Assembly: GCA_947629455.1 (NCBI GenBank)
Contig: CANRDT010000016.1
Coordinates: 1 to 52,773, forward strand
DNA from: an uncultured Ruminococcus sp.
GTDB lineage: Bacteria; Bacillota; Clostridia; Oscillospirales; Ruminococcaceae
Direction: 5' to 3'
Length of the DNA: 52,773 nucleotides
Below are positions 42,317 through 48,929 of the stretch, in pieces. The first letter of the stretch is position 1. Each line of letters starts with the position of its first letter. A model generated the notes under the pieces. The model saw nothing but the letters and a program-made list of their open reading frames with translations, ran no database searches and was not told the DNA's origin. Position numbers and translations under genes: made by a program.

Positions 42317-43426
42317 CTATATCTGCCTTATTACCGCGGCGATCTCGTCCTCGGCGATCTCTTTGGAAAAACAGTTTTCGCCGAACTGCATTACCTCTCC
42401 TATCTCTTTCTGGAAAACGAATCTCAGCTTTCCGTCCCTGACCTTTTTGTCGGTGTAGAGTTTTTTCACAAGCGCGTTTTTGTCGATGTAATCGGGTATC
42501 GCGACAGGCAGCCGCGCTCTTTTGAGCAGCTCTTCAACTCTCGCGCGGTTGTCGGGGGATATATACCCCAGAGTCTCGCCCAGCCTTGCCTGTGCGCAAA
42601 GACCTATCGCGACCGCCTCACCGTGCAGCAGGCGGTAATCCGAGACCGTTTCTATCGCCCTGCCGACCGTGTGACCGAGGTTGAGTATCTCCCTCAGACC
42701 GCTTTCGCGCTCGTCTTTCATAATTACGCGGTACTTGACCTCGCAGTTGTGCCGCGCTATATACTCGCAGGCGGCGCGGTCACCCTCGAAAATCTTTTCT
42801 ACATTATTTTCAAGATATTCAAACAGTTCCCTGTCGCCAAGACAGCCGTGCTTTATCGTTTCGGCAAGGCCGCTCGCCGTCTGTTCCGAGGGGAGGGTCT
42901 TCCAGGTATCTATATCGAGATAGACCTTCTTCGGCTGATTGAAAAGTCCGATAAGATTGGTGGCAAGAGGCGTATCGACCGCGGTTTTTCCGCCCACAGA
43001 CGCGTCAGCCGCCGCAAGGAGGGTAGTGGCATAATTGACAAAGGGCACTCCCCTGCCGAACGTGCCTGCGGTAAATCCTGCAAGGTCGGTGACTACTCCG
43101 CCGCCCACCGCGATGATACAGCAGTCGCGGCGATAGCCCTTTTCAAGCATAGAATCCTCCAGAAATTCTTTCATGGCGCGCGTTTTGGACTTTTCCCCCT
43201 CGGGGATAACGAAAATATCCGCATTGAACCCATTTTCAAGCAGATCTTCATACACCGCCCTGCCGTAAAGCTTTTCGACTATAGAATCCGTGACAACGGC
43301 ATAGCGGTTCGCCTTGCCTGCAAGACCGTTTTTAAGATCGTCTATAAGAGTAGGGCGCAGCGAATGTCCTATCTCGATGTCATAGGAATCGTCCACCATA
43401 CGTTTAAGCTCGCAGAAGAATTTCAT
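42317..43426 (-). CDS. aroB: 3-Dehydroquinate synthase
   Basis: 369 residues. It cyclises DAHP to 3-dehydroquinate with NAD and a divalent metal. Signatures: VIPEGEKSK, AVGGGVVTDLAGF, PTTLLAA-like TTLLAAADASVGGKTAVD, and NLGHTVGRAIE with the metal His. The ATG at 43426 has GGAGGG seven bases upstream. It heads the aro run and has its own promoter. A CCGAAC/GTTCGG hairpin (about 43451-43473) sits in the leader of about 55 bases. Confidence 0.95.
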   Translation of the reverse strand: MKFFCELKRMVDDSYDIEIGHSLRPTLIDDLKNGLAGKANRYAVVTDSIVEKLYGRAVYEDLLENGFNADIFVIPEGEKSKTRAMKEFLEDSMLEKGYRRDCCIIAVGGGVVTDLAGFTAGTFGRGVPFVNYATTLLAAADASVGGKTAVDTPLATNLIGLFNQPKKVYLDIDTWKTLPSEQTASGLAETIKHGCLGDRELFEYLENNVEKIFEGDRAACEYIARHNCEVKYRVIMKDERESGLREILNLGHTVGRAIETVSDYRLLHGEAVAIGLCAQARLGETLGYISPDNRARVEELLKRARLPVAIPDYIDKNALVKKLYTDKKVRDGKLRFVFQKEIGEVMQFGENCFSKEIAEDEIAAVIRQI

Positions 43427-43487
43427 TATACGTCCCTCCGAAAGAAGTCCCGAACGTAAAATTGTCCGTTCGGCGTTATACAATAAT

Positions 43488-43516
43488 AGTATATCATAAA
43501 AACGCGCTCTTGTAAA
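43488..43516 (-). promoter_or_regulatory. Promoter of the aro operon
   Basis: Minus-strand -35 TTTACA (43511-43516) and -10 TATACT (43488-43493), 17 bp apart. The predicted leader to aroB contains one short hairpin. No T-box or attenuator with a leader peptide was recognised. Confidence 0.7.
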
Positions 43517-43589
43517 CCGTTTTTGAGGTCATATCCGCAAATCAATTTTTAAAATTTTATTTAAGAAGCGGTCAGATGTAAGAAGTAAG

Positions 43590-44055
43590 AGCAACTCCGC
43601 AGATTGATTTCACGCTACGCAGTTTGGTTGATAAGTAGTGGGCAAATCAAAAAGGTTTTCGGTCAAGCCTTTTCCTCAAAAAGGCTTGCGGGGTCGAGGG
43701 GCAGAGCCCATCGTCGCCGTCCGCAGACGGCGAAACACCCCTGCCGCCTGCGTCCGCAAGGGGTGAATTTCAAAACAGTCCGGTGGACTGTTTTGAAAGA
43801 GGGGACGACCTGCAAGAAGGGCGTCCCCTAAGTTTCATTGCTGAGAACTTTATCTCTGCTGCTTGCAGCAGAGGGTATAGACCTTGGAAATCGGGCGGTT
43901 AAAATTTATGATGGCAATTTCTTTAATAATCTGTGGGAAAGAAATTTCCGGTTTTTATTTTACGCAGTAAAATAAAAATTGCCGACCGCATAATGTCGGC
44001 AAAGGAAATTTGCTTTTAGCTCAAACACGAAGTGTTTGGGGTGGCGCACCTATTG
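43590..44055 (-). repeat. Hairpin-array repeat, copy R8 (long form)
   Basis: Minus orientation and nearly complete. Tail GATTTCACG, AAGCCTTTT hairpin, CGCCGTCCGCAGACGGCG, TTTCAAAACAGTCC (43768-43798), GGGGACGACC/GGGCGTCCCC, CTCTGCTGC/GCAGCAGAG, linker with GGAAAGAAATTTCCG, TTTTATTTTAC/GTAAAATAAAA, TTGCCGAC and CAAACAC hairpins. A heptamer tract (GTAAGAAGTAAGAG) adjoins it at about 43575. CTCTGCTGC/GCAGCAGAG is a doubly compensated variant of CTCCGCCGC/GCGGCGGAG. Confidence 0.85.
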
Positions 44056-44164
44056 CCGAAAATACCACCAGCCCAATTTCCATAACCGCATTACTTTAGT
44101 AATTTTACCCCGAGGACGAACATATACTTGTACAAATAACACAGAAAGGAAAGTGTACATATAT

Positions 44165-44881
44165 ATGAAAAGAAAAAGAATACTGACGGCGGTGTGCTTT
44201 GCACTGATACTTGCGGCAGGGATAGCAGGCAGCAGTCTTTCACAAAAAAGAATAGCGGTAGAAACTTCGGCAGGTATCAAAAAATCTCCCGAAAAGCCCG
44301 TTGTAGTCATTGACGCAGGCCACGGCGGAATGGACGGCGGCTGCGTATCGGCAGACGGAACGCCCGAAAAGGGCATAAATCTCAACGTCGCCTTAGAGCT
44401 GAGGGATATACTCAGCATAATGGGGTATCAACCCGTCTGTACGCGTGAGACGGATATTTCCATACACGACGACGGCGTGGAGGGGCTTGCAAAGCAGAAA
44501 AAGTCGGATATGGAAAACCGTCTTGCGATATTCAACAAATACGACGGCTCGATAGCGGTGTCCATTCACCAGAATCAGTTCACCGACAGCCGCTACTACG
44601 GAGCGCAGATGTTCTACAGCGCGGACGATCCGCAGAGCGAACGCCTCGCCTCGATAATGAAAAGCCGTTTCGTTTCAGCGCTCCAGCCGGAAAATACCCG
44701 TGAGATCAAGCCTGTGGGCGACGAGCTTTATCTTCTCCACAACAGCAAAAATCCGGCGGTTATGATCGAATGCGGTTTTCTCTCGAATCCCGAGGAGGCG
44801 GCTAAGCTGTGCGACAAAAATTATCAGGGACAGTTGGCGCTCACCATTTTCAGCGGAATATGCGAATATTTCTCCTCCTGA
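44165..44881 (+). CDS. N-acetylmuramoyl-L-alanine amidase, CwlD-like
   Basis: 238 residues. An N-terminal signal or anchor (about 5-24) precedes an Amidase_3 domain that cuts the bond between muramic acid and the stem peptide. Zinc-site motifs are VIDAGHGGMDGG, the Glu in EKGINLNVAL, SIHQNQ and the late catalytic Glu in MIECGFLSN. Size and single-domain form match CwlD, which makes muramic-delta-lactam in spore cortex; that role is inference. The ATG is 14 bases after AAAGGA, rather long, and an in-frame GTG four codons earlier lies too close. Confidence 0.88.
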   Translation: MKRKRILTAVCFALILAAGIAGSSLSQKRIAVETSAGIKKSPEKPVVVIDAGHGGMDGGCVSADGTPEKGINLNVALELRDILSIMGYQPVCTRETDISIHDDGVEGLAKQKKSDMENRLAIFNKYDGSIAVSIHQNQFTDSRYYGAQMFYSADDPQSERLASIMKSRFVSALQPENTREIKPVGDELYLLHNSKNPAVMIECGFLSNPEEAAKLCDKNYQGQLALTIFSGICEYFSS

Positions 44882-44905
44882 AAAAGCACATTCCCACAAA
44901 GCAAA

Positions 44906-44938
44906 AACAGGGGCTGCAAAGACAGCTCCTGTTTTTTT
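44906..44938. terminator. Terminator of the amidase gene, possibly bidirectional
   Basis: AACAGGGGCTG pairs with CAGCTCCTGTT, followed by T7 on the plus strand. On the minus strand TTTTTGC follows, so it may also serve the facing small acidic gene. Confidence 0.85.
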
Positions 44939-45001
44939 GGAAAGTATGAAAAAGAAAAGAGCAGGCAACACGCCGAAAACGGCGCGGTCGCCTTATGGAA
45001 A

Positions 45002-45313
45002 TTACTCGTCAACTTCCTCGACTTCGTCCTCGACCTTGTCAAGATCTTCCTCAACGTCGTCGGTAACAACAGCCTCGTCAGCCTTTTCGGCATCGTCGGC
45101 AGTCTCTTCTGTCTCGGCGGTCTCTTCGGTATCCTCAGCTTTCTCTTCGCCCTCGTCGGCGCAGTCCTCACAGCCGCAGCAATCGTCAAAATCGTCGTCT
45201 AATTCCTCGTAATCGTAATCCTCCAGCTCCTTGCGCTTCTTGATAGCGAAAACAGCCGCTGCGCCCGCTGCAACAGCGCCGAGAGCTGCGATAAACTTCA
45301 AACCTTTAGCCAT
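45002..45313 (-). CDS. Small membrane-anchored acidic protein with Cys cluster
   Basis: 103 residues, no family recognised. A short hydrophobic N-terminal helix (about 5-25, Ala-rich, ending in KKRK) is followed by a very acidic tail. The cluster CCGCEDC (about 48-54) sits in an Asp/Glu-rich stretch, then Glu/Thr/Ala repeats run to the end. It resembles YtxH-like small proteins only in layout. The ATG at 45313 has GGAG nine bases upstream. Metal binding by the Cys and acidic residues is a guess. Confidence 0.7.
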   Translation of the reverse strand: MAKGLKFIAALGAVAAGAAAVFAIKKRKELEDYDYEELDDDFDDCCGCEDCADEGEEKAEDTEETAETEETADDAEKADEAVVTDDVEEDLDKVEDEVEEVDE

Positions 45314-45494
45314 TTTCAAACACTCCTTAAATTTCTATTGGCGACCTATCGCCTTTTCAAATCAGATTATTAATATTATATCACACCGCTTTTCAATAAT
45401 CAAGCTTTTTTCAAAAAAATAAATTATTTTAGCAGTGTTTTGTACAATTTCCACAAAAAGTCTTATAAATTTTCTACGCTCACACCATACCGCG

Positions 45495-46217
45495 TTATCC
45501 AAGATCGCCCGTAAGGTACATTATTACGCTTATCGCCGCGATCGGGGCAGTCTCGCACCTCAGTATCCTCCTGCCGAGCGAGAGAAGTATCAGACCGTTT
45601 TGCTCTGCGGCGCGCGCCTCCTCTTCTGAGAATCCGCCCTCGCTGCCGATAAGCAGAGCCGCCGTCCGCACGCCCGAGAGCATCTGTGCCGAGAGGTGTT
45701 CTCCGCCCTTTTCGTAGCACATCAGCGCGGTATCGTACTCTTTCATTTTCGCAAGGCAGTCCTCAAATCCGATAACTGCGCCGATCTTCGGGATAATTCC
45801 CCTTTGCGACTGTCCTGCGGCAGATGCGGCTATCTTCTGCCAGCGCATTACCTTTTTTTCCGCAGCCGCCTTATCGGGACGTGAAACGCACCTTTCGGTC
45901 AGCACGGGGAAGATCTCCGCCGCTCCCAGTTCGGTAGCCTTTTGGACTATCATATCCATTTTATCCGATTTTGGCAGCGCCTGAAAGAGCGCAAGCTTTA
46001 CTGACGGTTCGTTCTGCGTCCTGCTGCTCGAGATTATCCTGCACTCCACAAGACCCTCCTTTATATCCGTTATCTTTGCCAGATGATCCTCTTCTCCGCA
46101 GCAGAGCGTCAGCTCCTCTCCTATCCTCATACGCAAACTCCTGCCGATATGATTCGCGTCCTCCCCCGTGATGATCGCTCTGTCGCCGTTCAGTTCCTCT
46201 ACAAAAAAGCGCGGCAT
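45495..46217 (-). CDS. rsmE: 16S rRNA (uracil1498-N3)-methyltransferase
   Basis: 240 residues. It methylates U1498 of 16S rRNA. The N-terminal PUA-like domain starts MPRFFVEE and has EDANHIGRSLRM. The SPOUT knot shows LPKSDKMDMIVQKATELG, LLIGSEGGFSEEE and LGRRILRCETAPIAAI, all family signatures. The ATG at 46217 follows GAAGGGTG; an earlier GTG lies inside that site. It is divergent from a probable small RNA gene. Confidence 0.94.
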   Translation of the reverse strand: MPRFFVEELNGDRAIITGEDANHIGRSLRMRIGEELTLCCGEEDHLAKITDIKEGLVECRIISSSRTQNEPSVKLALFQALPKSDKMDMIVQKATELGAAEIFPVLTERCVSRPDKAAAEKKVMRWQKIAASAAGQSQRGIIPKIGAVIGFEDCLAKMKEYDTALMCYEKGGEHLSAQMLSGVRTAALLIGSEGGFSEEEARAAEQNGLILLSLGRRILRCETAPIAAISVIMYLTGDLG

Positions 46218-46313
46218 AACACCCTTCACCCTTTCTTTGACTTCAAAAAAAATTCAATAAATTTCATACTTAATCCGATAAGTTTTCACATCAATATCAC
46301 ATTAATGAGTTAC

Positions 46314-46319
46314 TATAAT
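46314..46319 (+). promoter_or_regulatory. -10 box of the small RNA gene
   Basis: Perfect TATAAT on the plus strand. No good -35 hexamer stands at 16-18 bp; TTCACA lies 23 bp upstream. It would start a transcript near 46326. Confidence 0.45.
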
Positions 46320-46325
46320 TACAGT

Positions 46326-46491
46326 CGGACAGGCGATGAGCCTTCCGCTCAATAAGATATGTTGGCTTTTTACCCCAAGCCTTCATATATTCAGCTCAGT
46401 AGATCAATTCTACTGGCTTCTCCCCTATAATTTTTTATGTTTTACTCCCGTCGGTTTTCCGGCGGGAGAATCCCTTTTAGAGGGGGTTTTT
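46326..46491 (+). ncRNA. Probable stand-alone structured small RNA (unidentified)
   Basis: About 165 bases between a TATAAT and a strong terminator, with no open frame. Predicted hairpins in order: AGGC-GATGA-GCCT, GGCTT/AAGCC inside a longer ATATG/CATAT helix, and AGTAGA-TCAAT-TCTACT. CTCCCGTCGG/CCGGCGGGAG and a second small hairpin with a T-run then end it (46445-46491). The downstream gene is on the opposite strand, so it is not a leader. It was compared by eye with 6S, SRP, tmRNA and RNase P motifs, without a match. Confidence 0.5.
46445..46491 (+). terminator. Terminator of the small RNA
   Basis: CTCCCGTCGG pairs with CCGGCGGGAG around TTTT. A CCC/GGG mini-hairpin and five T follow. Confidence 0.7.
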
Positions 46492-46544
46492 AGACAATTA
46501 AATATTATTTGATAAAGATTAGATTGAGCTTTCAAAGTTTGTTG

Positions 46545-46620
46545 ATAAGAGGTTAGAGGTAAGAGGTAAGAGTTAGAAGTTAGAAGTAAGAAGTAAGAGT
46601 TAGAGAACAGAAGTCAGAGT
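46545..46620. repeat. Degenerate heptamer tract
   Basis: Roughly ten tandem units related to GAGGTAA, GAAGTTA and GAAGTAA. Shorter tracts of the same type occur near 3905-3955, 19647-19697, 22280-22318, 24368, 43575 and 50368, often at the outer end of hairpin arrays. Confidence 0.6.
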
Positions 46621-46650
46621 TATTAGAAATAAATTACATTTATTACTCAA

Positions 46651-46680
46651 AAAGGCGGCCGAACTGACCGCCTTTATTTT
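46651..46680. terminator. Bidirectional terminator
   Basis: AAAGGCGG (46651-46658) pairs with CCGCCTTT (46668-46675) with T-rich sequence on both sides. It ends the minus-strand WYL operon at 46715 and could also back up the small RNA terminator. Confidence 0.75.
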
Positions 46681-46714
46681 TTTCATTCCGTTTATTCCCC
46701 TATACCTGCCCCTG

Positions 46715-47701
46715 TCATTCGTAAGTACACATTATCTCCTCAAGCTTTTTGACAGCCGCGTCCCTCACATACTCGGGAGCGAGTATCTTCGCCATCGGAC
46801 CGAACTGGAACAGCCAGCCCCAGAATGTCGGCGAAAGCTGCACGTCGCAAATGATATAAAAGCTGTCCTCCGAATTTTTATGGCAGATGACCTTTTCGCC
46901 GAAACGGTCTATCACAACATTCATCAGCGAATTGTCAAACTGTATCCTCACCGTTTCGAGCTTGCCGCCGTACATCGAATAAAGCGAACGCTGATTTTTC
47001 AGCTCCTCCTCTTCTTCATCGGTGAGCGCGCGCCTCTTTGTATCCGTCACCGATACCGTCGTCATTCTGTCAACGCGGTAGCGGCAGATCTTGCCGTGCT
47101 TGTGGCAGAAACAGGCGAGGTAGTAATTATCGTTTTCCCAGATCAGCTGATAGGGCGATACCACATAGGGGTCTCCCCCGTGACGCAGCTGTTTTTTCTT
47201 ATCTGGATCGTATTCAAAATACTTGAACGTGATCTCCCTCTCTCCGTATATGCCGTTCTGTATCGTATTTATATTATAATATATCGACTCGTTGAACGTC
47301 TTTGTACGGTTATCGACGTAGATAGATCTTCTCAGCTGTGCCGCCTTATGATCGCTCGTCAGCGTCTGTAACTTCCTTATCAACTCATTAGATTTCTTGA
47401 TCGTCAGAAACTTGCAGGACGCCACCGCGTCCGCAAGCACAAAAAGCTCCTCGTCCTGAAACAGCCGCTCCGCCAGATAATACGCGTTTGAATGTCCGCT
47501 CTTGGTCGTTTCGATACCGAGTCCGCTGTCGCAGAGCGTGGCTATATCGTCGTATATCGTCTTACGCTCCGCCTTTATCCCCTCCGCCTGGAGCATATCA
47601 ATAAGCTGATTGCCCGTCAGCGCGTGGGACTCGTCCGTCCTGCGGTTAAATATCTGTTCCATTCTCAGCAGCTTTTGTTTTTGTCTGGATACCCCTGCCA
47701 A
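46715..47701 (-). CDS. WYL-domain transcriptional regulator
   Basis: 328 residues. An N-terminal winged HTH of DeoR/YafY type (about 1-80, with ERKTIYDDIATL) is followed by a WYL domain with SPYQLIWENDNYYLACF and a C-terminal WCX-like extension. WYL proteins bind single-stranded nucleic acid or nucleotides and often control DNA-damage or phage-defence genes. The start is TTG at 47701, directly after the ynzC stop TAG and eight bases after GGAGG inside ynzC, so the two genes are tightly coupled. Confidence 0.87.
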   Translation of the reverse strand: MAGVSRQKQKLLRMEQIFNRRTDESHALTGNQLIDMLQAEGIKAERKTIYDDIATLCDSGLGIETTKSGHSNAYYLAERLFQDEELFVLADAVASCKFLTIKKSNELIRKLQTLTSDHKAAQLRRSIYVDNRTKTFNESIYYNINTIQNGIYGEREITFKYFEYDPDKKKQLRHGGDPYVVSPYQLIWENDNYYLACFCHKHGKICRYRVDRMTTVSVTDTKRRALTDEEEEELKNQRSLYSMYGGKLETVRIQFDNSLMNVVIDRFGEKVICHKNSEDSFYIICDVQLSPTFWGWLFQFGPMAKILAPEYVRDAAVKKLEEIMCTYE

Positions 47702-47923
47702 CTATATTCCCTCCTTGCTGCGTTTCCTGTCAGAAACCCTGACCTGCGAGCCGTCCGGCTCTATGATCGTCATACTTTCAAGCTGCCTGATGAGATTCCC
47801 CGTGACCTGCGCCCGATATTCGCCGCGCAGAAGTTCCCTCTCCGACTTCTCCTCGTCGGTGAGTTCCCTTTTTCTGGAAATTGCAGTCAGCTCCGACAAT
47901 CTGTCCAGTTTTTCTTTCTCCAT
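47702..47923 (-). CDS. ynzC: DUF896 protein (YnzC family)
   Basis: 73 residues of the YnzC/UPF0291 family: two helices with LDRLSELTAISRKRELTDEE and a positively charged tail. In Bacillus subtilis ynzC is part of the SOS-regulated yneA-yneB-ynzC operon. Here it precedes a WYL regulator in one operon and is divergent from a cassette with LexA boxes. AAGGAG lies upstream of the ATG. Confidence 0.85.
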   Translation of the reverse strand: MEKEKLDRLSELTAISRKRELTDEEKSERELLRGEYRAQVTGNLIRQLESMTIIEPDGSQVRVSDRKRSKEGI

Positions 47924-48101
47924 AAATTTTTACACTGCTCCTTACGCTTATCGCGTTACGCGGGCGCGGTATTTATGTTATATGCGCCTGCTTATGACCG
48001 GCTCCGCTGTTGTCGCTGCGGCGGTGAGGTCTGCGGACATCTCTTATATATTTTTTTATTTTTTAGTCCACAAAAACGCCCACTATAAGTCGGCATAATC
48101 T

Positions 48102-48130
48102 ATTATACCACATCGTTTCGTATTTTTCAA
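48102..48130 (-). promoter_or_regulatory. Promoter of the ynzC-WYL operon
   Basis: Minus-strand -35 TTGAAA (48125-48130) and perfect -10 TATAAT (48102-48107), 17 bp apart. The leader to ynzC is about 170 bases. The LexA boxes lie about 115 bp further upstream, so they are better placed for the divergent operon. Confidence 0.7.
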
Positions 48131-48201
48131 CGGCAAATTGCACAAACTGTCCATTATATTTCCCTCATATTCACCAAAAATTATTAAATTTTTTTGACCT
48201 C

Positions 48202-48229
48202 TTGACTTTTTGAGAATTTGTGGTATTAT
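48202..48229 (+). promoter_or_regulatory. Promoter of the LexA-box cassette
   Basis: -35 TTGACT (48202-48207) and -10 TATTAT (48224-48229), 16 bp apart. An alternative -35 TTGACC lies at 48194. Transcription would start near 48236, immediately before two LexA boxes. Confidence 0.7.
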
Positions 48230-48244
48230 TAAATCAGAGGGTAT

Positions 48245-48273
48245 CGAACAGATGTTCTTAGGAACTAATGTTC
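48245..48273 (+). promoter_or_regulatory. Two tandem LexA (SOS) boxes
   Basis: CGAAC-AGAT-GTTC (48245-48257) and GAAC-TAAT-GTTC (48262-48273) both have the exact GAAC-N4-GTTC core of Gram-positive LexA sites. The first matches 13 of 14 positions of the B. subtilis consensus. They lie at about +10 to +38 of the cassette promoter, where bound LexA would block transcription. They are spaced 16 bp centre to centre. Confidence 0.8.
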
Positions 48274-48354
48274 TTACACGCTGATCCTTTCCGCAAACGT
48301 CTGTCGGTATGTCCTCCTATTCGATCTACAATTTTGACAGTAAAGGAGAAAGAC

Positions 48355-48603
48355 ATGGAAAAGATTTTAAAAAACTACGAGGAAATTATCGAACAGCTTG
48401 AACGGCGTATAGAAATGCTCGTACAGATGTCTAAAGACAGCCGTCTGACACCTGCGGAGCATAACGACGTCACCGCAAGGATAGAACTGCTGCGCAGTGA
48501 GAAATACGATCTTATGCATACGGCGGCGCAGATAAGGCGTCACCTTGCGCCAAAGCCGCTCAGTCCCAGTCAGCTTGCCGCAGAAAGGAGGAATGCGTCA
48601 TGA
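48355..48603 (+). CDS. Small coiled-coil protein in the LexA-box cassette
   Basis: 82 residues, unknown family. An almost continuous amphipathic helix (about 1-65) contains YEEIIEQLERRIEMLVQM with Leu/Ile heptads, so a dimeric coiled coil is likely. The basic C-terminus ends SQLAAERRNAS. AAAGGAG precedes the ATG. Its TGA overlaps the next ATG by four bases, so it is made together with the HTH protein and may be its partner. The 5' leader of about 120 bases contains the LexA boxes. Confidence 0.8.
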   Translation: MEKILKNYEEIIEQLERRIEMLVQMSKDSRLTPAEHNDVTARIELLRSEKYDLMHTAAQIRRHLAPKPLSPSQLAAERRNAS

Positions 48604-48929
48604 GAAAACAGTCCGTACCGCAGGAGGAGGGGGAACTTATCAGAGCCTACAGCAACCGTTTCCCGGGGGCTGCCGCCAGACTTGCGGTACTTTGTCTGAA
48701 AGAAAATTTGACTAAAAAGCAAAAATATTATATAATTCTATATTATAGGAACAAAATGACCATTCCGGAGATAGCGCGGCTCTGCGGCGTCAACCGCTCC
48801 ACCGTTTCACGCACGATAAGGCGCGGTATGGACAAGCTGCGTCCTGCAATGCACAGGCATATGCTGGCGGATATGCTTGGCGGCAGCGGCTGCTCCGACA
48901 GCGAGGAGGATACGGATATTTATGTCTGA
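48600..48929 (+). CDS. Sigma-70 region 4-like HTH protein
   Basis: 109 residues. The central part is a sigma region 4 type HTH: LTKKQKYYIILYYRNKMTI, then PEIARLCGVNRSTVSRTIRR, where recognition residues follow the GVNRSTVSR turn. No region 2 is present, so it is not a full sigma factor; YlxM-like and phage-type regulators have this form. AAAGGAGG precedes the ATG. Its C-terminal end overlaps the start of the PLP enzyme by eight bases. It is the likely regulator in the SOS-linked cassette. Confidence 0.82.
   Translation: MRKQSVPQEEGELIRAYSNRFPGAAARLAVLCLKENLTKKQKYYIILYYRNKMTIPEIARLCGVNRSTVSRTIRRGMDKLRPAMHRHMLADMLGGSGCSDSEEDTDIYV

Noticed and set aside
43451-43473. LexA box before aroB (GAAC ... 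GTTC)
   Set aside because: The half-sites are about 12 bases apart instead of four, so this is a leader hairpin and not a LexA site.
46326-46491. 6S, SRP, tmRNA or RNase P RNA
   Set aside because: None of the conserved core motifs of these RNAs was found by eye. Left as an unidentified small RNA.
48245-48273. LexA boxes as operator of ynzC
   Set aside because: The ynzC promoter lies about 115 bp away on its far side, while the boxes overlap the start region of the divergent cassette. Action on ynzC is not excluded but is less direct.
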